Assembly: GCA_003415625.1 (NCBI GenBank)
Contig: PYIU01000007.1
Location: 930,001-994,000 of the forward strand
Source: Aquanectria penicillioides
Lineage: Eukaryota; Ascomycota; Sordariomycetes; Hypocreales; Nectriaceae
Direction: 5' to 3'
Length of the DNA stretch: 64,000 nucleotides
The notes under the pieces are model-generated. The model was not told the origin of the DNA. It did no database searches and saw nothing but the letters and a program-made list of their open reading frames with translations. This document shows, piece after piece, positions 22,313 to 32,085 of this stretch; the stretch's first letter is position 1; each line of letters starts with the position of its first letter. The position numbers were made by a program, and so were the translations under genes.

Positions 22313-22980
22313 TGGAGCAAGACGGTGGTGGTGGAGTTGGATGCCCGAGTCTTTGCTTGAAGATACCCCAGCTTTAATAATAATTGTAAGGCCCCTGAGT
22401 TCTGTCATGCAAGCCAAGCCTTTGTGCAGCCCGTAGCTCTCGTCTGCCGCGAGATGCAACATTGTCTCATCTAGCGCAGGCGCCAACTGCCATTTGTCGA
22501 ATTCGCTTTCACAAACTCGAAGCCGAATACGACGGCGCCCGAAAACACCGGCTTGCCGACCATTCAAAGCTGCAATTCCTCCTGTGACGGTCCCCTGGAT
22601 TGGAGACGGTTCCACCGAGTTGTCCAATCCCTATTGCCCATTTCGTCGTCTTCGCGAGAGAAAAAAAAAAAAGGTGCAGATGCTCGCCAAGAGCCAGCGC
22701 CGACCGCTGTTTCCATGCTTTGCGGGGAATAGATGGGTAATGTCGGACCTCTGGATCCCGATGACCCCTTGGCCAATTGGCAATACTGTGTAAAGGAAAT
22801 CTACGCGGATCTGACAATCCCAAATGCATACAAATAAGCCTCCCCCAAAATCAAGCACTGCCAGTCGCAACCAAAATCTGTCTCTCCCAACTCTCCATTG
22901 AAGCTGGGGGCCGCTGCAGTCTCAATTGAAAAGGCTCCGATTCGGCAAATTGGGCTGGCTCCTGCTCTCACGCTCACACC
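22313..22980. other. Intergenic, upstream of the EBP gene
   Basis: 668 bases between two genes on the same strand, with a run of 12 A near 22660. No coding or RNA feature supported. It must hold the promoter of the EBP gene. Confidence 0.55.
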
Positions 22981-23786
22981 ATGGATACCGTTACAATCAT
23001 CTCGAACAACGCCACGGGAAGCGTCCCGGCACACCCATACTTCCCTCTCAATGTCGCCGTTGCTGGATATGCTGCCAACTCGATGTCTGCACCCGCCCTC
23101 GTGGCGTCATTTGCGCTAGGATGCTGCGTCATCTTCCTGACCACGCATCTTCTAATTCAACAGTCGCGAGCAAGCTTGACAACGGGCCAGGCTCTGACCA
23201 CCATGTGGTTTGCTCTTTGTGGTTGCATCCACTTGTTCTTTGAAGGTATCGTCTACTTGGCAACCCGCCGCCCTCTTATCCGTGCAGCGGGCATCCAATC
23301 CAAGGCTAACCCCAATTGCTCAACAACACAGGCTACTTCGCCTTCAACTTCCTCGACATGGCTAGCCAGATGGACCTGTTCGGACAACTCTGGAAAGAGT
23401 ACTCGCTCTCGGACTCGCGCTACATGACGCAGGATTCCTTCGTCGTCTGCATGGAAACCATCACCGCCGTGTTCTGGGGCCCGCTTTCGTTCGCCTGCGC
23501 CTACTGCATCGTCAAGGATCACCCGCTTCGCCACCCGTTGCAGATGATTGTCAGCCTTGGCCAGCTGTACGGTGACGTTCTCTACTACGCCACGTGCTCC
23601 TTCAGCAGCATCGTCTTCAAGATTGTCTACTGCCGGCCCGAGAGCTTCTACTTCTGGGCGTACTACATGCTCTGCAACGCCTTCTGGATTGTCATCCCGC
23701 TGGTGCTGCTGATTGGAAGCGCTGCCGAGACGGCCAAGGCGTTTGCCAAGGTTCAAGCGATAGAAAAGTCCAAGAAGAAGCTGTAG
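22981..23786 (+). CDS. EBP-type 3-beta-hydroxysteroid delta8,delta7-isomerase
   Basis: Exons 22981-23245 and 23332-23786, across an 86-nt intron, give 239 residues, close to animal emopamil-binding protein (about 230). The EXPERA fold is recognised from its four or five membrane helices and the catalytic acids and histidine: H84 and E88 in CIHLFFEG and E130 in VCMETITA. QLWKEY...DSRY, HPLRHPLQ and GQLYGDVLYY are almost as in the animal enzymes. The likely reaction is shifting the sterol B-ring double bond from delta8 to delta7 in the ER. Fungi normally use the unrelated ERG2 enzyme for this, so the role here may be accessory or specialised. The C-terminus is Lys-rich, as expected for an ER protein. 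Confidence 0.9.
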
Positions 23787-24148
23787 AGATAAATAGAAAA
23801 ATAGAAAAATAATAAGGGCGGGGAGAGGGGAAGCAATCGCGATCGGGAGTTTGAGATTGCTCAGGGTCCACAAAACCAGAAGGTGGCGATACACAGCGCC
23901 CTACATTATGCATTGATGGGTGGATATGGTAAATTAAGGTTGATTTTGCTTCTCTCCACCAAGCACTTTGATGCCCAGAACGGCGGTCAAATCTCATCAT
24001 ATACCTCATTATCTAACTAAACATACACAAGTTTGCAGCTTCCCGTCATCGTAGTGCACGGCAAGTCTTTGGTTCCGTCAAACGCCAAAAAGAAGTAGAA
24101 AAAGACAATTGCCCCAACGCCATATTCCCTCCCTGTCCGTGCTTCAGT
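23787..24148. other. Convergent intergenic region
   Basis: 362 bases between the stops of the EBP and GT61 genes, AT-rich, presumably both 3' UTRs. Nothing else seen. Confidence 0.6.
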
Positions 24149-25765
24149 TTATACAGCATCATAGGTTCTTAGGCCCTTGTTGTAGAGGCTCCTCACCGCT
24201 TCCTGCAGTGCGCTCACAAACTTCTTTTCGTCAATTGTCAGCATGCTATTTTGCCAGTCTGTGTGATCCTTGTCGGGGAATGAGCCGTGCGTGCTAAAGT
24301 ATCCATTGCCCATCATCTGGGCAACATTTCGGAACCCTTTATGATAAAACTCGCTCGGAAGAATTTCAAGAGTTGCAGTGCCCGGGGGGAGGAACAGTGA
24401 GTGGGTGAGTCCGGCACCATGCACCCCGGCAAGCAGATCTGTCTTTTGGACAATCTCGAGCTGCTCCTTGAACGACATGGTGGCGAAATCAACCACTTCC
24501 AGTCTCATGTTGGGGATCTGCTTCCTCGCTGCCTCGAGGAGCCCTGGCTCGTTGATGAGCGCACGCGTGTTGGTACGCTTGATAAAAGTAACGACAACGT
24601 CGTCGGTGTGACTTGGGGTCGTGACTTCGTAGTGCTTCAGGACACGACGAGCAAACGTCTTGACCAGCGGCGAATTGAAACACTCACGAGGCTTCCAGTC
24701 TCCTTGCCACAGGGGGTTGCTACCACCCGCAAAGGGGATAACAACGTTTGTGGGGGGTTCGTTGGGTCCCAATTCATTCAAGCGGCGAATAGGCAACTTC
24801 GCGAACAACCTCCACAGATCGACATAGGGTCCATCATCCTTGTCATCCAAAATAACTACCTGCGCGCTCTCGCCATCTTTAGCGGTAAGGAAGGGCTCGT
24901 TGGTTGAGGGATCGATGGTGATTTGAAGAATGTCCAGGGAGTAGGAGAGGGACATGATCTCCATAAGGCTGTGCCATGTGTTGTGCGACCCCTCGCGTTT
25001 CAGCAGAATAGTCGTGCGGTTTGTCGCGACAGGCTCGTGAGCACCTTGGAGATCGACATAGTTGGACGTCACGAAGCCTGGGCCGGTTTCGTACCAGTAG
25101 CTTGGAAGGCTGTCCGGGATGGGACGGACGCCGGCGGCCTTCTCAGCGGGAGTGATGTCGCGCAATTGACAGCCCAACTTGAACTTCTTGGCTTGCGCAT
25201 CGTACACGGCGCCATGGCCAAAGCACATGGCATCGGATCGGGGAGGGAGGCCATCGTCGGTGACGGACCAGAAGCACGTCACGTTGGAGACGGAGTCGGG
25301 GGTGCAATATGAAACCTTGGAGTCGCGGGCATGATCGAAGTATGCCTTGCCGAATCGATCCTCGCACCAGGCAGTTCCAGCGACCTCTTGGTTGTAATCG
25401 GCGGGGAGAGCAGGGGGTGAAGCAGGTGAAGAGGGCTCTTGGGATGGTGGTGGCGGTGGTTGTTTGGGGGCTTCCTGCGTCTGTGTCGGCTTGGCAGGTT
25501 GCTGGTGTTGCTGCGAAGGTTCGGGGAGTTCCTGGCTCTGGGTCGGGACGGGAGTATCGGAAGAGTCGGCAGGCTTCTGGACCAAGCTGGGGCTGACCAG
25601 GCTTGACGTCGGTCGCTTTGGCCAGTCGGGCACGGCGAAGGATTCGCCTTCGTTGTGCTGCAGGACGTTGTACGTCGAGTAGAGGAGGATGAGAAAGACA
25701 CCCACGCCCACGATGGCGAGGCGATAGCGGTGCGAGAGGAGCAGCATCGCGGCGGGTTTGGGCAT
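24149..25765 (-). CDS. GT61-family glycosyltransferase (EOGT-like), type II membrane protein
   Basis: Single exon, 538 residues. A short cytoplasmic tail is followed by one membrane anchor (about residues 14-34), then a Pro/Gln/Ser-rich stem to about residue 125 and a lumenal domain. The lumenal domain carries the cysteine-rich TAWCEDRFGKAYFDH and CTPDSVSNVTCFW segments. Near residue 440 it has the strongly conserved DLLAGVHGAGLTHSLFLPPG motif of family 61 transferases, followed by ILPSEFYHKGF. Relatives include animal EGF-specific O-GlcNAc transferase and plant xylan enzymes. In fungi the role is usually glycan decoration in ER or Golgi. The acceptor cannot be told from sequence. Confidence 0.88.
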   Translation of the reverse strand: MPKPAAMLLLSHRYRLAIVGVGVFLILLYSTYNVLQHNEGESFAVPDWPKRPTSSLVSPSLVQKPADSSDTPVPTQSQELPEPSQQHQQPAKPTQTQEAPKQPPPPPSQEPSSPASPPALPADYNQEVAGTAWCEDRFGKAYFDHARDSKVSYCTPDSVSNVTCFWSVTDDGLPPRSDAMCFGHGAVYDAQAKKFKLGCQLRDITPAEKAAGVRPIPDSLPSYWYETGPGFVTSNYVDLQGAHEPVATNRTTILLKREGSHNTWHSLMEIMSLSYSLDILQITIDPSTNEPFLTAKDGESAQVVILDDKDDGPYVDLWRLFAKLPIRRLNELGPNEPPTNVVIPFAGGSNPLWQGDWKPRECFNSPLVKTFARRVLKHYEVTTPSHTDDVVVTFIKRTNTRALINEPGLLEAARKQIPNMRLEVVDFATMSFKEQLEIVQKTDLLAGVHGAGLTHSLFLPPGTATLEILPSEFYHKGFRNVAQMMGNGYFSTHGSFPDKDHTDWQNSMLTIDEKKFVSALQEAVRSLYNKGLRTYDAV

Positions 25766-27384
25766 TCAGTGAGGCCGAGTGCGCATGGCCGACGGCGTGG
25801 ACAGACGGCAAAGCGATGTTTTGAGAAGGGAGGCTGCTCAACAGGCAACACGAACAAGCAAGTTGGTCAGCGGCGAGACGGGAACGGCCACGCCCCTTCC
25901 GGGCGGCTGACTGGGGATTAAGGTGAAACTGGGTAAGCGACCCTGGTCATTTGCCAGTAGCCGAATCCAGTAGTTTCCGAGATCCTTCAGGCTTCAGCCA
26001 GCGAGATCCACCGGGAAAACGGCCCCCACAATGTCCCGTGTCTCTCTACGGAGCACTGCTGCCTCGAGTGTCTCTCGAGTGTCTCGAGTGCCTCATCAGT
26101 GCCCGTCGCCCCGTGCCCTAGTGGTTGAGCGCCTCTTGTTACATATATCTACCTACCTTACCTTGGGTACGGTGCTTTTCAGTACCATGCCACCACTACC
26201 CAAGCATTACCAGCAATAGCGGTGCAGTACTGATATGGTATAGTGAGCTCTGTCCGTCCTTACCTGATTGCCCCCTCTGTCCCTGCGGTAGGGCCCCCTC
26301 AAACGTCAAATAGGGCTAGTCCAAGCACAAAGAACAAGGCAGGCTTGGCAGACTTGACAGGGGGGGGCACCGAGAGAGGCGCTGAGGGAGGCGTCCTGTA
26401 CGTGTATGCAGTAGTAGTCCGTCCAGATACAAGCGCGCTACCTACTCCCGCGCGGATGACCACCACTCTTGTTCTCGTTGTCATAGTCGAGCCAGCATTT
26501 TTGCAAAAATTGCACGGCCGCACAGCTGCCTACGTCTGATCAGAAATGCGGGCCTCTTCGAATCCTTCGTCCGCTTGGGCCCCTCCGGCAGCAAATGAAA
26601 ACCGATCTGCGGCACCGATGGGCACAGAGCGTTGCAGCACTGCCAACTTGGCCGGGAGCCGACGGTAAAAAGGATCCGGCCCCTGGTAAGCGCCTGCATG
26701 GGTCCCGCTGCTTCGCTAACTCTAAGAATATCTTAAGCTGAAACCTGGTCAGCCCAGCGCGCGCCCAGCAAGGTGGTCGTGCCGTGCAACTTCGCCCCGA
26801 CCCTAATACCAAAAGCACAAGGAATACAACCAACAGCACAAGGGACGCGGCCCTGATTGGGCCCAGCCCATTCTGTGGAGTTGCATCGCCCAGGTTTCTC
26901 ATCTCTGTTGTACTCGCCAAGTAGCGCGACAACTGGCACAGGGCTGGGCTGGGGGGGGCTCCTCCTATCAATGTTGTGTTGTGAGCAGCAATGGGGAGAG
27001 CGAGCCTTCAGGCTTAGCAACCAACCCACCCGGGGCCAAAACAAGTACATGCAACCCACAGAGTGGGATCAGGACTGCCCCGAGGCTGAGTTAGAACCAA
27101 TGGATCCCCCCCCCCCAAAGGGATAATGGCGGCATTTTTCCTGTGCTCCTCTCCTTCTGCCAAATTCTTGCTCCCATTTCTGTTCCTGTTCCTGTTCCTG
27201 ATTCCGTCACCTGTTCTCGTTCCTGTCTTTACCTTTGTCCTGCCTCTTCCTTGATCTTCTGAAACTTAACTTGTTCATGCTGGTCGTCCCGTCCCGTCCG
27301 CATCAACCTCGAACCAACTGTTCCCTTTGCTCCAGGACAGGCTGTCATGCGGTGAGACTGTGATAGGATCAGCCGTCCTTCACC
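25766..27384. other. Divergent intergenic region
   Basis: 1.6 kb between the GT61 gene and the pepsin-like gene. It holds three CTCGAGTG copies starting at 26063, 26074 and 26083. A pyrimidine-rich stretch at 27140-27240 includes 3.5 tandem copies of CTGTTC (27180-27200), probably the promoter of the pepsin-like gene. G and C homopolymers occur near 26360, 26950 and 27110. No gene supported. Confidence 0.5.
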
Positions 27385-29123
27385 ATGGAGACACCAGCAG
27401 CGCCAGTCTTTATGCGGATTCTGATCCTGCTTCTCGTGAACTATGCCTTAGCAGAGACTTGTATACCTACTCCACTGTCCATGGCCATTAGCAATGTGAC
27501 GCTTTCAAGTGGCAAGATTCGTCGTGGAATACCGATGAGCTTCGGTACACCTGCGCAAACATTCTCATTCATGCCTCGATGGTCAGTCTCATCGTCCAGC
27601 CGTGGCCTCCGGGCTTGGTGCTAACATGGACCTGTAGGGATAACAATAACACATTTCTCTACGGCCCCAAGTGTCTTGGAGATGGCCAAAAGAGTGCCGA
27701 GTGCAACACGTTCCGTGGTGGCCTCTATCAGCCAACCAATTCATCAAGCAAGGGACAGACGCCATCCTCATACACGGCTCTGTCGGAGCCATTCACCAGT
27801 GGCACTTACGACCTGTTCACTGAGTCTGTCTCCTTCGATCCAAACTACACTCTTACCGAATTCCCTGTCGCGCACCCGTTGAACGTGACCACCTGGAACT
27901 TGCAGCCTTATGCGCCCCAACATTTTATGGGCATGGATTCTGGATCGACTATACTCACCGCGTTAAAGAATGCCGGCCGCATCGCGTCCAAATCGTTCGG
28001 TTTCTACTGGGGCTTGGATGGAACCAGCTCTGACGCGCAAATGGACGGTTCGTTTGTTTTTGGAGGATATGACAAGGCCAAGACGTATGGAAACGGCTAC
28101 ACCGAGCAGATGACCTACTCTACGTCCTGCGTATCCAACATGGTGGTGTCCCTGAAAGACATTACAGTGAGCTTCAGTAATGGCACGAGCTTCTCCCTCT
28201 TCGACAAGCAAAACGGTGGCACAGTGCTCCAGGCCTGTGTCCAGCCCAGCCTTCCCGTCTTGATGGACATGCCTTTCGATCCATACTTCCAAAACTTTCA
28301 AAACACTATTCCGAATATTCAATCTAATAACCGAACCGGAGGTATCGATTTTTGGAACATCCTTCTCGATCCAAGCCTCGGTCCACTGTAAGAATTATCA
28401 ACCGGTCCCGTCTCTCGATCCTTGCGTGTTTTCTAACATTCTTCTAGCTTTGATGGTGACATTACTTTCGACATCGATTCGTCCCTCAGCGTAAAGATTC
28501 CCAACAACCAAATCGTGGTCCCGGAGCGTTCAATCGACAGCAACGGAAACATCCAAGCCAATGCATCTCGCGCAGTCCTCCGAATCAATTCGCTTCAAGA
28601 TACCACGAATTACGCCATGCCCCAATTAGGCCGCTATTTCTTCACCGCCGCCTATCTCATGGTGAACCAGGATGCTGGCGAGTTTACCATCTGGAAATCC
28701 AACCCCACCAGCGACAAGGATGTGGTAGCTGTGGATGAGAAGAACGCTGTTGTCACGACCCAGGCAACCTGCACTGCGGCGAGTTCGGCATCAGCCAACG
28801 CTGGCCAGGGCACCAGCGGCAACCGCAACTCTACCGAAGTTCCGCAGAACAACGATTCGTCCAAGGGCCTCTCCACCGGGGCCGTCGCAGGAATTGCCGT
28901 GGGCGTGGTGGTCCCGGCACTCGCCGGAATAAGTTTCTTCGCATTTTGGCTATGGAAGAAGAGACGGGCGGCCGCTGCAAAGGATGAATCAGGCTCGTAC
29001 GAGTCTGTTACCACCCACCCGAGCCAAGGATACCCTCATTACATCCCGCAGGAGATGCCGTCTGAGCAAAACAAGCATCCCGTTGAAATGCCTAGCAAGC
29101 AGGCCCCTGTCGAAATGCCTTAA
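27385..29123 (+). CDS. Membrane-anchored pepsin-like protein lacking an evident catalytic DTG (pseudoprotease candidate)
   Basis: Three exons (27385-27581, 27638-28387, 28448-29123) with introns of 56 and 60 nt give 540 residues. The N-terminal hydrophobic stretch (RILILLLVNYALA) is a likely signal peptide. The body shows a pepsin-type pattern: GTPAQTFSFM near residue 60, and GMDSGSTILTALKNAGRIASKSFGFYWG mid-protein as two blocks. Where the first catalytic DTG should follow, the sequence reads PRWDNNNTFLYG, and I find no clear second DTG. Many N-glycosylation sites follow. A Ser/Thr-rich stalk precedes a membrane helix (about residues 463-490) and a basic stop-transfer KKRR. The cytoplasmic tail has imperfect VEMPSKQ repeats. 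It is probably a surface protein using the aspartic-protease fold without proteolysis. Confidence 0.82.
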
Positions 29124-29432
29124 TAGGATTATTGGAGGTGCGAGGAGTCATTGGAAATTCTATACCCATGATACTTTCTATCGAGCACGGCGTTGGGGCT
29201 TGGCTCCCGTGAACAGATGCCAGGGACGCCAAATCATCTAATACCCGTTCTCGCTTCGCTTCGTGAACATTTCTGTTCTGTCACGGAGCGTTGCCCTTTT
29301 GTATATTGATTTACGGCCGGTAGATATGGACAGCGTTTGAAGGATGGAGTTACAACAACCAGGGGATTTCTTCATATGTGTCGAGTTCGAATGCATAAAA
29401 GCGAAACATTTATTTTATACCAATTATTTTTT
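29124..29432. other. Convergent intergenic region
   Basis: 309 bases between two convergent stop codons, with a T-rich run near 29425. Presumed 3' UTRs only. Confidence 0.6.
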
Positions 29433-29970
29433 TTAAATCTTAGCCTGAATCTTCCACGGCTTGGTGACCACTCCCATACACTTGATTTCGATGTCGGTGT
29501 TGGCTGGCAGCGTCTTGACGGCAACGCACCTGAGGAGGAGATGAGCAGGCCGTCTTGAAATACGACAGACGGAATAAGTCTTGGATTTACTTACGTTCGG
29601 GCGGGCTTGATATCGCCCCAGTAGGTCTCATAAACCTCGTTCATCTTAGCAAAGTCATCCATGTTGGCGAGGAAGATGTTGACCTCGACGACATCATTGA
29701 TGCTGGAGCCTGATGCCTCGAGCACGGCGGCGAGGTTCTGGATAACTCGGTGCTGTCTGCCATTTAGCTACTCATGAGGTCTGTTGAGCATGGCTACTGG
29801 GAATTTGCTCACAGTGTGGGCCTGGATGTCACCCTCGATGAGCTTTCCCGTCTTAGGGTCCTGAGCGATAGACCCGGAGGTGTAGACGAAGCCATTTGCG
29901 ACAATGGCTTGGTTGAAGACGGGAAGCGGGCCGGAGCCTTGTCGGTAATGATGGGAATGCGAGGCGACAT
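29433..29970 (-). CDS. RidA/YjgF enamine-imine deaminase, with an apparent frameshift
   Basis: Three exons: 29970-29813, 29752-29595 and 29529-29433, with introns of 60 and 65 nt (GTGAGC...ACAG, GTAAGT...TCAG). The product has the family marks: VFNQAIVANGFVYTSGSIA, GDIQAHT, NIFLANMDDFAKMNEVY, PARTCVAV with the substrate-binding Arg, and EIKCMGV. The exon total is 413 nt, one short of a multiple of three. The break is in exon 1 near 29928-29930, where the + strand reads GGG; one extra base restores KAPAPLPVFN and a 137-residue protein, the usual RidA size. The enzyme hydrolyses reactive 2-aminoacrylate-type imines made by PLP enzymes, in mitochondria or cytosol. Confidence 0.85.
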
Positions 29971-30584
29971 TGTGGAGTTAATTGAGTGCTTCAGTTTACC
30001 GTCGACGAAGATGAGATTCCTTGGTTTCGAATCTCAGAGATTGGTGCTGGATGATTGATTTGAGTACGGAGGAAAATCAGCAGCAAGCTCTCACAAAGGA
30101 CGGAATGCGGGGAGGTTGGCTCTAACAATACCTAGGTAGTTAGCGGAGGAGGCTTCCGGAGTGCACTACTGTACTCCGAACGGACAAGCTAGCTCCGTCA
30201 TTTATCAGCAGCCCCAGCCAGACTGCATAAACAACGCATAGGAGCGGGTTAGGAAGGCAAATCCGGCAGTTGGTTGTTTAGCCTCCAAAAGATAAGAACT
30301 GTATTCTCATCTCCCAGAGCTATTTTCGAATTCAATTGGTTTCCTCATGCCCTCTGTGGGCCCGAGATCGGAGTGAGTGCTACATCAACTAGAGCAAATA
30401 ACGTACGTTGTGAAGGGAAGATACCGATTCTACAGGTCAATTGCATATTTCTAAATGACTTTTGTCGCCTTGGTCTAGGCATACAGAAACCATGCGTCTT
30501 AAATCAAGCTCAACGCCGTCGCTATGCTAACTCCTCCTAAATCACACTTGACTACCCCAAGTAGTTGGATACGCCAACACCACA
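29971..30584. other. Intergenic, upstream of the RidA gene
   Basis: 614 bases between the RidA start and the ELYS stop. No supported ORF, RNA or repeat. Confidence 0.55.
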
Positions 30585-31620
30585 TCACTCGGTGTGTCCG
30601 CTGATTCCACCCTTGATGCCCTCAAGGACCGCAGACCATGGACCGCCGTGCCTAATGTGAGCAACCTCCGAGAATTGATCACAGGCAATCTTTCGGATCA
30701 GCAGTGTATCCTTGGCCTTCTTGTGACTCTTTCCGTTACCCATGGTCAGATATTCCTCAAACCACTGCTCTTCTGTGGAGTCCAAAGGGAGGAAGGCAAG
30801 CTCTGAAGCTCGGGCTGCGAACTCCTCACCAGGTCCACTATCAAGGACGGCCGTAACCAGACGTCGGAAAAGCAATTCACGGGTGTGGAGGGGATGCGTG
30901 CGAGAGTGGAACAACGCTTCGGAGACGCTTGTCCGGGCCATGGCATCAAATAGCAGCTCGAGAGCAGACGAGGTTTTGAGAACTGGCTGGACAGCCTGGA
31001 AATAAGACAGAGCCAGGCTGTAGTCATTGTTTTCGGCGCGACGAACGAGAACAGTTATGATGTCATCGGCAAAGTCCGGAATGAGGCAAGGGTGGGCGAG
31101 GTATTCGAGCGCTTTCTGTAAATTGTCCATCGTCAGATTCTGCGAGTAGAGAGCTGCAGGGGGAAATCTCACGGGAAAGTCCTGGTGGTCCAAATGCCAC
31201 AAGCCCTTCATGAAGATCTGATACTTCTTGGGCGTTCCCGATGCATCAACAAAGATCTCTGACACATTTTGTCGCTCAGAGGCCTGATCGAAGTCGAGAA
31301 GAATGTAGTAGAAGAGTGAGAACTTGTGGTGCATCGTCATGTTGGCATCGCAGATCTGCTGGTGCAATTGCTTCAAAGCATTGTCGGTTTTGGGAGGGTA
31401 GATCTTAGCTAGAGCAACTTGTTAGGCAATCCAGATAGAGAGGTACAGTATTGACCATTAACTTACCCTTAGTAATGCCTACAGCCTTCAACACTCGCTC
31501 AATGAAGAGAACCCCATCGAGGCTCTTGCGACAGCTGTCAATTTCGTGCTGCTGCTTGCGGTCGTATGGGTTCGGTGACCCAGTGGGAAACACATCATGG
31601 AGGTTGGTGTAATTGAACAT
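30585..31620 (-). CDS. ELYS-like nuclear pore complex assembly protein
   Basis: Exons 31620-31467 and 31408-30585, joined over a 58-nt GTAAGT...CTAG intron, give 325 residues. The all-helical body, with FSLFYYILLDFD, FMKGLWHLDHQDF and ALEYLAHPCLIPDFADDIITVLV, matches the ELYS-like domain found in metazoan ELYS and fungal Ely5-type nucleoporins (family recognition from memory). The protein is expected at the outer ring of the nuclear pore, where relatives link chromatin, the Nup107/Nup84 complex and pore assembly. It is divergent from SMC4 across 465 bases. Nothing looks truncated. Confidence 0.82.
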
Positions 31621-32085
31621 TTTGCGGAGATGGTATCGCGGGTTTTGACAGTTGGGTCGTAAAGAACCGTTGTTGTAGCGGTCAGCCAGACACAGAAGTC
31701 AACAACAAATCGGGGCTCGAAAAGCTCTAGCTTGAGAAGCTATCGCGAAACAAACAAATCAACTGGCGCCTAGGCGCATCGCGACGTCACGTGCAAACGT
31801 GGGGCCCGTCCAACCAGGCTGACCTAACGCCTAAGGTGCATCTTGTTTACACACCCCAAGACAAATTGGGACATTTCCAAACAAACGCGGGGCGCAACCA
31901 CTTTGTGACCGCTCAAACCCCAAGCCTCGACACAACACGCTCCAATACACATCCCGGTAAGACGTCGACCCTCACCTCTGTCGGCAAAGTCGCTTGCATT
32001 TCGCAACCGACATCTTCTATATATTTCATTCGTTTTTTCTTCCTACTTGCGCATCTAGTCTTCCCAGCTAGGAGTGCCCCTCACA
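31621..32085. promoter_or_regulatory. Shared divergent promoter of the ELYS gene and SMC4
   Basis: 465 bases separate the two start codons. There is no ORF of note. The right part is pyrimidine-rich, usual for fungal transcription starts. Two genes of mitotic chromosome and nuclear envelope function facing away from one region suggests joint control; no specific site is identified. Confidence 0.4.
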
